From assembly GCA_050084515.1 (NCBI GenBank), contig CM114272.1:29078001-29142000 (forward strand): 64,000 nt of DNA. Direction: 5' to 3'. Positions 1 through 12,689 of the stretch are shown here, piece after piece; position 1 is the first letter of the stretch, and each line of letters opens with the position of its first letter. The position numbers were made by a program, and so were the translations under genes. A model generated the notes under the pieces. The model was given only the letters and a program-made list of their open reading frames with translations. It was not told where the DNA came from and did not search any database. Source of the stretch: Blasia pusilla (lineage: Eukaryota > Marchantiophyta > Marchantiopsida > Blasiales).

Positions 1-2005
1 GGACCTAGAGTAGACTCCTACAACACACACGGCACTGGTTGTAGTCTCGCTTCAGCCATCGCCGCTGAGCTTGCTAAAGGAGCAGATGTGAGACGAGCGA
101 TACAGGTGGGTAATTAGACTGGCCAGACTAGGCATGCAAAACACAACCTATCTGATTTAGTCAGTGACAGATGCCTTTAGAATCATAGGGCGAATACAGG
201 ATTTTGATTGTTATCCTAATGATATTCTGAAGTCTGCAGAGAACGATCTTTGTTTGGAAATCAAGGAGTGGTCATTTCTACTGAAAGTTCAAATGAGAAG
301 AACCAGTGCAGATTGAAAAATTGATTTTTCCATCATTATCGCACAATGGTGGGTTATTTAAGTACAACCATATCTTGTGTCATGACAGACATCAGCCGTC
401 TCACTTCACAAACCTTTCCAGCTTCAACTTGACCACAGATTGCGGAAGATTCCAAAGTTAGTTCAACTCGCTAGATTGAATAATTATCATTGGACGACGT
501 GAGTGCAGAAATGTACGTCATCTTGTGGCGTGGCCATTGATGCGGAAGGGGTTGGCCATGGCAGGCTGCGAAGGAGTATTTGGCAGAGACTATACAGAAA
601 AGTGCAAGATTGACAATAGGAAGTGGTCGTCAAGGTCCCCTGAACCACTTTCATGGACTGAATCACTGGGACAGTTCGGACGGAAAATCTCACTTCAACC
701 CAGACAGTCTTCTGCTTTATGCTGTCACTGACTCGTCCATGAATAAACGATGGGGCCGATCGACTTCTGAAGCTGTTCAGGCAGCCATCGAGGGTGGAGC
801 AACTATCATACAAATAAGGTAGTATTTCATGGATAGCACCAAGGCTTCTGTTTTTTATGTTCTGAAGATTGTTAGTGTTTCTCTCACTCACTCACAATCG
901 TTTCTCCACAGGGAAAAGGAAGCTGAGTCTGGTGAGTTTCTGGAGGTAATATGTCGCAGACCCACTCAATCATAGGTGTCCTCGACTCCAGAGAGTCAGC
1001 TGCCACAAGAGTCTCTTATACATGATAATTGCCAACTGAGGAGACGGCTTCTTGCTAATGCGCTCCAAGGGTCAACGAGCACGTGCATTTCCCTAACGTC
1101 CTCCATCATCAGCTGTTTGGGTCGTTCCTAATGAGGATGATCATCTATGGTGCATGAGTTCCTTCTTACCCATTATGGGATTACGGGGCTTCTCTTCATT
1201 TAGTCATTCAATCGGGACGTAGTGGGTACCCCAAACCTTACACAAGACCATCAACTATTATCATTAGGTCGGTCTAGCTGAAGGGTCCCTGGGTCCCTAA
1301 GTTTCTCTCCAAGGTCAGAAAAATGTCTGGGACCATGTTTTCTTCTGCACTGGAAGGGACATCCTCCACCGCATTTTCTTGTCTTGGTGTAGTTGTGTTG
1401 ACAAAATGCATCTTCGTCAAGCTGATCCTCTTTATTGAGAATCACCCGTCGGTAGGGCCTCACACAAAGTATGTCGGTTGCCCTTGCAGGAAGCGGAATC
1501 ATCCCTCAACATTGCTCGGAAGTTTGGAGTACCACTGCTCATAAACGATCGCATTGACATCGCCCTAGCGTGTGACGCTGACGGAGTCCATTTGGGCCAG
1601 TCCGATCTACCCATCAGTAAGGCTAGGGCTATTCTCGGCCCCAACAAAATAATCGGAGTTTCCTGTAAGACTCCTGAACAAGCACAACGAGCTTGGCAAG
1701 AAGGGGCAGACTACATAGGATCAGGGGGTGTTTATCCCACTAACACCAAAGAAAACAACAAGACCATTGGAGTGGAAGGGCTGAGGAAAGTTTGTGAAGG
1801 AAGCCCCCTTCCAGTGGTTGCCATAGGTGGTATAAAAGGATTCAATATCAAGGAGGTCTTGCAGTCACCACGGCCTCATCAGTTGAAGGGCGTTGCAGTG
1901 GTGTCTGGTCTGTTCAACCAGCCGGATGTCTTGGAGGCCTCCCAGAATCTACGAGCAATTTTGGCTGAGGTTTTAGATGAATCTTTCCTCCCAAGAGTGG
2001 GATAA
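1..2005 (+). CDS. TH1: Bifunctional HMP-P kinase / thiamine-phosphate synthase, 3' part
   Basis: Plant TH1-type enzyme that phosphorylates HMP-phosphate and couples HMP-PP to the thiazole phosphate to give thiamine monophosphate; plastid location is known for the family but not visible here. Only the last four exons are in the window: 1-105, 565-818, 912-945 and 1490-2005 (stop TAA 2003-2005), all with GT-AG introns and consistent phase. The first exon ends the kinase domain with [15 protein letters not shown], carrying the GTGC anion-hole/cysteine motif. The second exon holds the linker and LYAVTD. The third supplies [12 protein letters not shown]. The last holds [46 protein letters not shown] and PVVAIGGI, the substrate and phosphate-binding loops of TMP synthase. 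No stop or frameshift is seen, so it looks functional. The 5' half (transit peptide and most of the kinase) lies outside the window. The short C-terminal tail after LAEVLDES is unremarkable. Confidence 0.95.
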
Positions 2006-3200
2006 TTCCAGGACTGCAAGGTCTCCAATTTTCAGAATTTCCTTCATCTTAACTCTCGTCTTCCAAGCGTTCCAGCACTGGTTCCTCTCTTCCATGAAAG
2101 TGAACGCAAGGCAGAGTCAAACATCCGGAAAACGCCCACCTCGGAACTGGACATCGTATGATTCAATCTGATAATATGTCAGTCCTCTAGGGTAGTAGGT
2201 TGCGTAGGAGCTGCAATTGAAGATGGTAAACCTGTCGTGATGGTTTGTTCTCTGCACATTCTCGCATTTGGGATGTTGTCAACCATCTCTGCTTCCAGGT
2301 TGATCAAGAGCTGCATTCGTAGGAGCCGAAACTGTCGTAAGTGTTCGCTCCCACTTCGGCGTCCTTGGAAGGACAGATTTGAAGTCAGGACTCAGAAGTC
2401 CGCTCGACCTCGTAATGATCTTCCCTGCAGACTCCCTATTAAGCTGTACGGGGGGAGATGAAAGGATGCTGAAACCATTGTCGTCATCACCATTATCGCA
2501 ACGTTCAATCCAATCACGGCTGGGACGGCACGATGGAATCGCAACCAAATCAACAACCATCCACGCCTACGAAGATGTGCGTGTAATCTCACAGCAGTCT
2601 CTGTCATGGAATTGAATCCCAAGCAGCAGTGCACGAACCAGAGCTGCTTCTTCTCTCTTTTTCGGCTCTGCTCGGAGTCCTTAGTATCCCTTCTGCTCTG
2701 TTTAGTGACCACGAGCCTCTGCGTCAACATATGTCAGCGACGCTTCCGAGCTTCGTGCGGGCGATGCTGACCCCTAGAATGTTTCGATGGAAAGCTCACG
2801 GTCGTAACTGGTAACTTGTGAGTGAGAAGATTCGGAAGTGGAAATTTGTAAAACGAGATCGGACCATAACTTCGCAGAGAGCAGACACCTTCTGCTTCCG
2901 CAATTATGGTCGTTAGTCGTGCAGGAACAAAGACTCGTATTGCAGGGGATGGAAATTTTGGCAGCTTTGGGCTATAATTGTCGTGGCATGTGGACATGCT
3001 CGATACCTCGAATATTGTGCTTCTGCTGAGGCTAGAACTTTGTTCAGATGCAGTCGTCTACGTTTTCTCGGGAGTTACTCTTTAATATTTGGATTGGTTT
3101 CCGACTGATGTTGGGGAGATCCGGGTTACAGTAAAGCTACCCAGTTCAAATTCAGAAGAGAAGTTTCTAAAGTTTATTTAAAAGTTGCCTACTAAAAACC
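2006..3200. other. 3' flank of the thiamine gene, no recognised gene
   Basis: Moderately GC-rich DNA similar in composition to the thiamine gene. It contains only short overlapping open frames on both strands, none resembling a known family. It probably includes the 3' UTR of the thiamine gene; a downstream exon is not excluded. I see no convincing poly(A) signal that fixes the transcript end. Confidence 0.3.
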
Positions 3201-5180
3201 AAAAAGTATTTTAAAGTTGCCTACGGTTGGATTTGTGGAGGTTCTTTGTATATCTTATCAGAACACCGGTTCGGAATTGGGGATGATTGTTTTGCATTGG
3301 AAATTCCTAGCAATGTACTGGGTCCCCTAACCATGGGGAAAACTCCCCTAACCATGTTTCCAACTTCCCTCACCCTCCCTTCTTTATCATCTGTTTCGAT
3401 ACCTCTCTTTTTGGTAAATATCATTCTTCCACACTTCTTGTCTTAAATAAGGAAACTAGTATGAAGCTGGGATTTTTAAAGAGGGTTTGGACTAATGGGT
3501 GTGAAGGAAGGAGATAACACGACTCATAAACAATACGATGTAGAATAGCCCATCCATGTGGGAAAACATTTATACTATCACGGGGAATAAATGGTTTGGA
3601 AAGGATGGCAATCGTTCGGACGGTTCAGAAATTCAAATCTGAGGGTTGAGAGTACTTAAGAATAACTTGTATATTGAGCTTGTGCACTCGGGATTCACAT
3701 GTTGTAGGGCTCGTAACTAAGAAAACAATATGGGCCCAAGGAAGTCCATTGGGCATGAAATGTATCCATTGGGCATTTGTTCCATTTAAGATAATTTCAT
3801 CTAATTGTTTGTTGTGAATAAATAAATACATGGCTCACTCTAGTGGGAATCCGGAAAGTGGGTTGTGACTATATGTCCAAAGAGGAAAGATTTTAGTGTA
3901 ATCCACCAATGTTGAAACTAAGATTAGCTATTCACAAAACTAGGAATGGTGGCGGAATTGGCCGCAAAACTAATGCTAGGCAAGATGCGCACTTGTTGAG
4001 ACTAGCCTTTGACAAAAAAGGGGTGGTAACTTCTCAAGATGGTAAAGGTAAGGCAAGAAAGGTTTGAGACCTTGGAACCATGCATGAAGTCAAGGAGGAG
4101 AGGAAACAAGGAACACGTGAGTAGTCAAGATGGATGATGCGTCGCTAGATTAGTCATGCAACACGATTCCACGATAATCAAAACACGGGTCCAAGTTCCA
4201 AGATGCATTTGGGGTGTCAAGAGCTGCATAATTTAGGGAAGCCTTCGCCAAGCCATCTTGAGGGATAACTAGTTAAACACGGGTCCACAAGTTACAAACC
4301 ACATTTAGGTAGAAAATGAAGGGCTCAAGGGATACAATGGAGAAGGTGGAGTTTCCACGAAGAACCCTAGAAGTAGCTATAGGGGAGACACTCTCCCTCC
4401 CCATCCACTTCAGTCCTTCAACAAGGAATTGACCGTGATGCGTGTTTGGTCATATTTCCGGTTTGAGCTACGGGATATACCTTAGAGGGATTAATATACG
4501 CATTTCAATACAAGTGAGAAAATTTGGGAGATTAGTTGACGCTTGGGAAAGATGCTTCCTTGGGATACCATATGAAATTGGGAAGACTCAACCTGATTAA
4601 CGCTTGGCGCTTATCGACTATTTACGGAATATGCAATTTTTTGAGTCTTTGGGATTCAAGCTAAGTCTTATGCTTGCAAAGTTCAAGGTTGGGCGTGCTC
4701 CGGGGAGAAGCAAGAAGGAGTACATGTTAGACTTTATGATGCGTTTCCTCCAACTTCCTCTTAAACCAATTCATCTTTTCCTTTTATGTTTGGAAATCGG
4801 AAGTAGGAAGGATAACTTGAATATAACCATCTTATCACTCTTAATCAGTTTGAAAAGTCATAATTGGCTTGGCCAAAACATAAACTCTTCATATCATTAA
4901 TAGGAGATGTGATACACATCATTTCTTGTTAGTAGTAACGTATGGCCATAAAGAGTGTCACGGTATGTAAAGTAGTAATGCACCATGATGATGGATAACA
5001 TAACACATCACTAAATGACGTGGTGCAATAGTGGGTTGTATCTCTTCTCTTATTAGCAGCTTGAATCCATGTTCTTTGCATAGCTATTGTCGATAGTGGG
5101 ACATAGCCATAAGTGGAAAATCATAGTCCATCTCTAGAGATTATAGTAAGCTAGAAATCACTCCATATTTGTTACCAAAC
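3201..5180. other. AT-rich intergenic DNA, no gene seen
   Basis: No credible coding frame on either strand. A short duplication of the phrase aagttgcctac occurs near 3180-3230. The stretch at about 4370-4560 has the look of decayed retroelement terminal sequence, but I cannot match it to anything else in the window. Confidence 0.3.
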
Positions 5181-5186
5181 ATATTA

Positions 5187-5720
5187 TATATCAAGACCCT
5201 CATAACCAAATGCGCACCAACGCAGAACATCAAAATTTTAGTGGATTTTAGTGGATTGGAAGTCTCATGAGGGAGACATGAATTGTAGAAGCAAAATGCA
5301 AGCCTTGATGGATGTTCAAAGAGTGTGTTTTATGAGCAGAGCAAGATTGAGTTATAATCAAGGTCATAATGGCCAGATCCAAGATGCATTTAGGATGAAT
5401 AAGGTGAGGTTGGAAAATTTGTAAGAAGACCATTTCAATTCACTAAAAATATGGACAAATGCATTAGTACACATTTAGAAACCATCCCCAAACTAACGAA
5501 ATGATATTTTGGTTAAGGATCACAAAGAACAACCCAAGAGGCCTTTCATAGATGTAGGGAGGGGATAGGGATGGGGATGGTGATCTCTAGAACTATATAC
5601 AAGGGAGAGGATCTCCAAAGATGTTTAGAACCTAAACCCCAACTTGTGAAGCATGGGGGTGAAACCAAGGGTACATGATGGATTGAAATATTAGGCAAAG
5701 TCTAGGTGGACCAGTTATGG
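5187..5720 (+). repeat. Strongly diverged Gypsy-1 family LTR fragment
   Basis: The phrase gaccctcataaccaaa followed by gcagaacatcaaaattttagtgga matches the start of the Gypsy-1 LTRs at 33,021, 38,920 and 49,347. Collinear matches follow: ccaagatgcatttaggatgaataagg, then tgatctctagaactatatacaagggagagg and ccaaagatgtttagaacctaaaccccaactt, in the same order as in those LTRs. It is much more diverged than the other three copies, so it is an older fragment. I cannot fix its right edge or see a target duplication. Confidence 0.7.
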
Positions 5721-6789
5721 ACATCTACCTTGGACCTTGACCTATGATGTACATATTAAGTCTTTATTAGAGACTAATTTGAGATTTTTTGGGCAATTAG
5801 CATTGCCAAACACGCTAGCGCCATTTCACATTCCTAGACTATCAAGGAAGTTAGTCTTAAGTCTTAAATGACTTGGTGGTGTTAAAGATATTGAAGATTG
5901 AGTTATAGTCAAACTCATCGAACACACGAACTACTTAATTTTGTAATCACACAAAGTAGGAAATGTTAATCTTAGTTAGTAAGTTAAGCACGATTATCTT
6001 GACAAGGGTTAGTTAATCACCATTCGTATAACTTAAAACTGTGGTTAGTATTAGGATTTCTTATATATATCCTATTTATGGAGAAGGGGACCTACCTCCA
6101 CGCATTCTTTCATCGCGAAATTATGTTCTATCAATCAAGCTTATTTAGTAGTTTTCTAGATGTTATTAAAGCGATATGAGAACATCCATTGAAATTTTTG
6201 GTGTATGATAAGAGAACGTCCGTTGAAATTCTTCGTGTATGAAGAGAGAAGAGAGGAAAGAGAAGGTACAGTTTCAATTCGGGGCAAGAAGATTTCAATT
6301 AGAGCTCAATGATAGAAGATTTCCAATGAAGCTATGAAAATGAAAAAAAATTGGAGGCATTTTTTAGGGTTTTCCTGATTAATTTAACACGCTAAATGGT
6401 CAATGATTGTAATGATTCTAAAAGCGTGTTCTAAACGTAATATAGAACTCATTGACATCATTAGATCCCAATACATTCAATGAGGACTTAAATATCATAT
6501 CTTTAGGTTCTAAAGATATGATGTTTAAGTATAATCGTTCTTGATGGAATATTCTTCAATAGTACTAATTTCAAACAAGAAGATAGATAAGCAAAATTAT
6601 AATATCTAAAAAATTTTGCATGAAAAATTTTCTCATAAGTCAAGAATTATGGGACCTTATAATACTTAATGAGGCCAAACTAGAAGATGATTCAACATAC
6701 TTGAATCTTTGTATCTAGAACAAATGGGCAAGGCAAATAATCCATTACATCTCAATAACAATCAATTCACCCATGATTGGTGAAGTTCA

Positions 6790-9350
6790 AGATGTTCATG
6801 CTCTAAAAGAAACCTAGAATGTAGTATAAAAGTTATTCCAGACATCTACGAAGGCCATAAAGTTTTAATTGAAACAAAAATTGAACGAAATGAGGAAAGG
6901 ATTGTAAAATATCAATGATTATGTTTTGAGTATCAAATGTATTGTTTTATTAGTTGAATAGTATGCATTATAGAAGTTATTCCAGACATCTACAAAGACC
7001 ATAAAATTTTAATTAAAACAAAAATTGAATGAAATGAGGAAAGAATCTTAAAGTGTCAATGACTATGTTTTGATTATCAAATAATTTTTTTACTTGTTGA
7101 ATAGTATTGGAATAGTTGTAGAAGATGATGATGTAATTTCATTCATTCTTCAAGGCCTTCCAAAAGATTAGAAGTCTTCTGATGTATCTCTTTATGAGAG
7201 AGAAATATCGTAACTTTCAAAATTTAGTCCCATTTTTAATTAGTGAGGAGATACACCTAGTCAATGGCATTAGCTTACATAATATGCAAGAGAAAGCTCT
7301 ATTTGCAAGATAAAAAAGAGGCAAAGATCGTGGTATAAGTTTTTGTGATCGTAGTGGATATCAAGCATATGGAAGAAAAGACAATCAACATAACTTCACT
7401 CATTCAACTATGAATCAGTATCAAATATAATCTCAAAGTGATGATAATGGAAACCGTTAGGACTCAGGTCAGCAAGAAAGGATCCTTGGATCTTGCAATT
7501 CCTAAGGGATGAAGGGTTACTATGCAAAATTTTGCTTAAAAAAAGGTCAATATGAGAATGAGAGTCTTACAAAAAAAAACCTATGTGGGATTGCCAATAT
7601 CAAATGTGGTATCAGGAACAAAAATGGTAAAAAAATGAGCATCTCTTGGCTATAACTCATCACATGGGAGCAATGGTCAAGAAAAACTCTAGAAGATATT
7701 GGTTCATGGACTTCTATGAATTGAATCATTTGACCTTACAATCTAAATGATTTGGTAGTATAGAGCCTATGAAAAATCCTATAATAATGCTCACAAGAGA
7801 TCATACATAACATTATATAATATATAATAGAAAAGTTCCAAGAACACCAAATAATCTTTATATCATTGGAAATGCTCTCTATATTTCTATCATTGTAAGA
7901 AATTTGATTTTATGTAAGAGAGATAATAGAACAAGATTTTTATATTAAGTTTAGCATAGATGGTTGCTTCATTGAAATAATGGATGACCAAACTATGAGA
8001 GTAAAAGGAATAAGATGTGGCAGAATATTCAAATTAGATGTGAGACAATAGTCGGTTTTTATGATGATGGTATGTTCAACCTCTCAAACAGAAAGTGAAA
8101 GTAGAGATTCAAATATTAATGTATAGTCAAACTAGTCAACAAGTCACATGTCTTAATGATAAGAGAATTGAGCATATGAATTTCCTAAAGACTACAAGTC
8201 TTTTAACATCTATTTCAGTATTATGACTTCATAATTTATCAAGTCCTACTATGTTAGAGGTATGAATTGCTTACCAATTTGGAAAATAACCTAGATTTCT
8301 ATTTCCAAATCAAGGCAGAAGAACATGTGAGATATTGGAGTTGATTCATATTGATGTGTAAAGATCATCACATCACATCAAGAGAGTGTCTCTCAACAAA
8401 TTTTGATCACTACTTATGTCAAAATGGATTCCAAAAATAGATCATTTGTCATTACAACGATGTTTGTTGTGTAGCAATGTGTATGCGCATGACAAATTAA
8501 AAGAATATGCGTAGGATGGGCAAAGGCTTTAGCGTGCAAAGCCTTCTAAGTAAATCAAACTCCTTTAGCAAGAGTTCATTACAAGATTTCATTCAAAGTT
8601 TTATATGAAATGAAATGCGACTTCTTTCTTTTTATAATCTTTGGTTATAGTTGTTATGCTTATATCTTGAAACGGGGTTAGAAACTAGATCCTAAATTTG
8701 AAAGATATATCATTAGCAGCTATAATTTTGGGCTCATAGTTGGAAGTTGGATTTATCTTACTTTTACTAAGCCAGAAAAAAGCTATGGATTTGGCTCGGC
8801 GAGTGAGTTTGTACAAGCACTCGGAAAACCTCATCTTAATGCTACAAGAAGAAATATGTAATATGCAAAAGTTTTTTATTCAATTTAGGCTTCAATTTGA
8901 ATCTTCTATATGTGTACAACTGTATGGATTCATAAATTTTGACTTCACATTAAGCATGTTTGATAAGCACTCTACGTCATGATACTTCTTCAACTTGGGA
9001 TTGCAATTATAAGTTGGGCTTCAAAAAAATAACTTCTACTTTCTATCATGGAGAGCGATTTAGTACAAAGGAGCAACCAATGTGACATGTGAGGGGATAT
9101 GACTTCATTGATTACTTGTTGAAATTAGTGTTGGTAACTCAAAATATGCTATAATCTGTGATGATGATATTAATAAAATTCATCTTGCCAGTAATCCTAT
9201 GTCTCATGCTTCAACAACGCATGTAGAGATACACTATCATTTCAAATTTCTTGCATGAAACATTAATCTCATGTACATAGATACATATTAATAGAATGTT
9301 GATATCCTTACATGAGCATTGGATAGAGATGATTTAGATTTTAGAAATAT
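6790..9350 (+). pseudogene. Decayed Ty1/copia retrotransposon polyprotein (gag to RNase H, RT missing)
   Basis: Scattered copia signatures appear in order on the plus strand, interrupted by many stops. A UBN2-type gag segment (KLNEMRK...INDYVLSIKCIV, about 6870-6950) occurs twice in tandem. Next come VISFILQGLPKD (about 7130) and a degenerate zinc knuckle (GYYAKFCLKKG, about 7515). The protease-region equivalent WFMDFYELNHLTL is near 7695 and NALYISIIVRNLILCK near 7870. The pre-integrase/integrase segment RTCEILELIHIDV is near 8320, and KLDPKFERYI near 8680. The C-terminal RNase H block (THVEIHYHFKF, then NVDILT.AL) is at 9216-9330. Only about 450 bp separate integrase from RNase H, so most of the reverse transcriptase is deleted. 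No LTR pair could be delimited. Non-functional. Confidence 0.8.
6831..7107 (+). repeat. Tandem duplication inside copia gag relic
   Basis: Two direct copies (6831-6964 and 6975-7107) begin agttattccagacatctac and run through the same gag segment to ttgaatagtat, with scattered substitutions. The duplication lies inside the decayed copia element and happened after or during its decay. Confidence 0.8.
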
Positions 9351-10630
9351 CGATACGACCATGAGATTAGAAGTCAAGGATAAAAAATGGTTAGAAGACC
9401 AAATGACCTTAAATAGGCAAAAGTATTCACATATAAATTATCCTTCTCCTTAGCAAGTCATCCTTGACTTATAAATATTAGAGTTTGGTCCCTTTCGATA
9501 TGCTATAAAGATTCTTTAGTCTTCCTCAAATATTGTGTCAAATGACGAAGAAGAAGCCATATAAGATATTTAGAGAACAAGAGACCCAATATTCTCTTGA
9601 TATTTTAAGTCTTTATGGATTTTCCCTTGCTTACTCATATCAAGTTTTGACCATGTTTATTTTAAATCAATTTAATTTTAGTCCGTTCATGTAAGAATCT
9701 CAGGCATTGTGCCTAAGATCTCTCAAAATTTCTCAAAAACAAATTCAACTAGAATAAGCATGGTTTACCAATTACGGATATGAAATTACTATTTTTCCCA
9801 AATAAAATCTCCCATAGGGGATAATACTTGGCATGAGGAGAGTTGTACCCCAAGTTTTTTCATGGCATAGAATAATTTGTGATGCCACAAAAGCTTCTAA
9901 GTATGTAGGTATTAAGCTCCATGCTAGACATAGAGATGCCTTAAGGGAATAACGTGGAACTCATTCTTGAAGAAAGGCCTCCTCAATCCCTACCTAAGAT
10001 CTATTTCAATTTACAAAATTTGATCTTTATACTTTCAAGTAGTTATATGAGACATGAATGTAAGCTAATTAAATTATCCATACTAGTAGGGTGTCAGTTG
10101 CGATGCGCGTTCAATAACAATTCAAAGTGAGTTTGTTACAATATGGTTTGATCAAATTAAATAAATCTTTAAAATGAGGGTTGATTTTGAAAAAAATCCC
10201 CTTATTGTACATGCTATGTTATCCCTTACTATTCTTTTTGCAGTGTTCATCTTGTGACGTGTATAACATTCTTTACTCTAATAGAGCAAAGAGTATGAAC
10301 ATCATTTGTATTAATAATTTGTTGACCCAAAAATATGGAGAATGTGAATGTGAACCGATTGGACATATAATGAATTGTTAGAGGTTAATATCCAAAAAGA
10401 AGACATACAAATAGTTAATATGGATTTCTATTTGATTTCTTTATTTAATTAATTGTAATTTTTAGTTTGGTTGAGAGGAAAATTTTAATGATTTTTAAAA
10501 AATAAAAGTGAAATTGTGTTTTTTAAGTGAGAGGTGGGGGTTGCAAAAAGATGTTTCAACTTTTTCCCCCAAGTAAGTTCTTCTTATTATTTTTATTTTA
10601 AATATTTTAATCCTTAAAATTTTCTTTAGA
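9351..10630. other. AT-rich DNA, no gene seen
   Basis: Likely contains the 3' flank of the copia relic. Only short chance frames occur, such as the 66-codon frame at 10,181-10,381. No recognisable repeat boundary was seen. Confidence 0.3.
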
Positions 10631-10789
10631 TAAAACTAATGAAATCATATTCGAAAGAGCTAGCATTTGGAGTTTATTGTGTATCTCCTTGGAGAAACCT
10701 TGAAGCCATAATCGGTCTTACCAACGCCCAACTCCCCAAAAAAGGTGCTCGAGCAAATGTGATTATGAAGGAAAGCCCCACTCCTCCAA

Positions 10790-11140
10790 AAGAAGTAGGC
10801 ATGATAGCTTGTCGTGAAGCCAAGACTCCATCCTCTCCCTCAAATGTATTCGCTCCAAGAAGTTAGCCAAAATTTGCCAAGATAGAAACGTCAAAAGAGG
10901 CCAACCAATGTAAGAACCTTGAAGTGGGAGAACATGTACGAAGAAGGTAGGATGGATGTCGTAGAAAACATTGGGAGAGAATCCCATAAGCCACTTGGGG
11001 ATTCCCCAAATGAGGTAACAAATGAAGTCATTTAACGTCTTTCAAAAGGGCCTCATTCGAGAACTTAGAAATATAGTCTACGAAGCCAATTGGGACCCTG
11101 AGAACCCTAACCCCTTATATAGAAAGATAAAACCACTCGC
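10790..11140 (+). repeat. Unrecognised dispersed repeat, copy 1
   Basis: This segment matches the reverse complement of about 61,440-61,770. Shared landmarks are gaagaaggtaggatggatgt, agaatcccataagccacttgg, tttcaaaagggcctcatt and gaagccaattggg. Both copies can be read as a diverged protein segment of the form EEGR.DVVENIG.ES.KPLGD followed by LSKGPH.KT, which suggests a former coding region of a mobile element. I do not recognise the family. This copy carries stops in that frame. Confidence 0.65.
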
Positions 11141-11459
11141 TGAATATGTCAATCGCGAAGATACTAAAAACCATCCATGATAGACCATTTGTTGATAAGC
11201 AAAGAGTACGAAAAAAACCCGTGTGAAAAGCTGCACCTTTTATGGAAGACTCAAAAGTGGAAACCTCCAATCAAAGCTCCGTTTAGGATAATGTTCGATA
11301 AGCTCAAAGACTTACACTTCCAGGGATGAGCTCACACGCCTTACACTTCCAACCTCGCAAACTCAGCCCAAACTCAGAATCTACGACGAACAACAACAAG
11401 CTGGCTTCACCTGGGTTAGTTGGAACCACACAACTCACATTTAAAGCCTGACGAGGCAC

Positions 11460-12360
11460 CATTGAATGGAAAAGCGCGACTCTTTTTAGCTCCCTCTCTG
11501 TACCGAACGGACGTAACCTAACACGCGCCGGTCAGGACTCCGAACTTTGTCTAGACTCTAGCCTCTAGGGACTACTACTACGACTACGACTACTCCCGGG
11601 CAGACACGCACAAACTCTCGAGTAGTTCCCGACGCGACCTACCTCCCAAAGCGTCGCGTCTTTCGTGGGTCTTCGACACGTAGTTCACAGCCGAACCGAC
11701 GTGTCTGCAGTCACAGCCGCGAACCGGTTGAGATCTTGGGACGCCAGGTAAGGCGAGGGATTCTTGCCTCACGTACTCCCGAGTCCTGGCCGGCCTCCTC
11801 CGGACCAACAACCTACGTTCGGCCCCGACCGGGGGTTCCCGTGATGGCGGGAATATAAACTTATCCGGATAAAGAGAGGGGGCACACAGAGAAAAAAACC
11901 CGCGGGTCAAAGGTAAAAGGAGCCTCCCCCTTCTTTGGATAGGGGGATGTGTCCAGAGTCCGACACTCCCGAGCCTCCGAGGCCGGGCTGATTGGCATGC
12001 GATCGCAGGACGTCAGACACGGCCTTCAGTAGGGTAGTAGACGTCGTATGATGATGCTATGGGCTTTCCCGTCCGTGAGTCGCGAGCGAGCTGTGAAAGG
12101 CTGTGCGTCATTAAGAATCGCTGGGCTCTGGCGATTCGCCCGTACTCGTTCAAGCGAAGGCCAACGATTCGCAAATTCGCAAATTGACGATGTGGCATAG
12201 GACGGGAACTTCGATGTAGTCAACCTCTAGTCCATTATAACGACCGCTGTCGTCTCGGGACATGCGCTTAGCGCCCCCTCCCTCACTCTCGGTGAGTCGG
12301 TGCTCGTGTCACCCGTGCTGCCCGACGTGTGTCGTAGTGAAGGCGAACCTTACACTAGTG
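11460..12360. other. GC-rich island without a recognised gene
   Basis: About 900 bp of strongly GC-rich DNA inside AT-rich surroundings. Minus-strand open frames of 106 codons (11,590-11,910) and about 60 codons (12,013-12,223) resemble no family I know. Composition is like the flank of the CASP-like gene and the upstream region of the NDUFA9-like gene. A promoter/first-exon region of an unrecognised host gene, or a decayed gene, are both possible. Confidence 0.35.
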
Positions 12361-12361
12361 T

Positions 12362-12682
12362 GTGTTATCTGTCGATGAAAAAAGATGCATTTTGATCAAA
12401 ACGAGTGATGGAAAATCCATCGGAAATACAAAAGAAGGGGATTCAAAGAGTCAAAATTTGAAGGCCATAACAAGACCAGAAAAAGAAGAAGGGGGCATTC
12501 CCTTTCTAACGACGAAACTCACCAACAGCAGAGACAATATCAGCAAGTCGATGGCCGCGCAAGTTCTTTTCTTTTCCTTTCTAATTTATTCGTTTTGTTG
12601 CGGTTCACTCCCGAAAGTCCGCGTCTGTTTCCTAAACAGTGAAAAATTCTCGAGAAAAGAATTCAAATGTTTTCTTCATTGA
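12362..12682 (+). CDS. Unrecognised small ORF next to GC-rich island
   Basis: A 106-codon open frame starting right at the edge of the GC-rich island. An internal ATG at about 12,551 begins MAAQVLFFSFLIYSFCCGS, which would look like a signal peptide with a hydrophobic core of about 14 residues, followed by a basic tail. No homology is recognised and there is no visible intron donor that extends it. It may be a chance frame or the first exon of an unknown gene. I would not call it a gene without transcript evidence. Confidence 0.15.
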   Translation: MLSVDEKRCILIKTSDGKSIGNTKEGDSKSQNLKAITRPEKEEGGIPFLTTKLTNSRDNISKSMAAQVLFFSFLIYSFCCGSLPKVRVCFLNSEKFSRKEFKCFLH

Positions 12683-12689
12683 TTCTAGT

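Noticed and set aside
2006-2171. Additional domain fused after thiamine-phosphate synthase
   Set aside because: The plant enzyme normally ends here; the following frame lacks TenA or other thiamine-family motifs.
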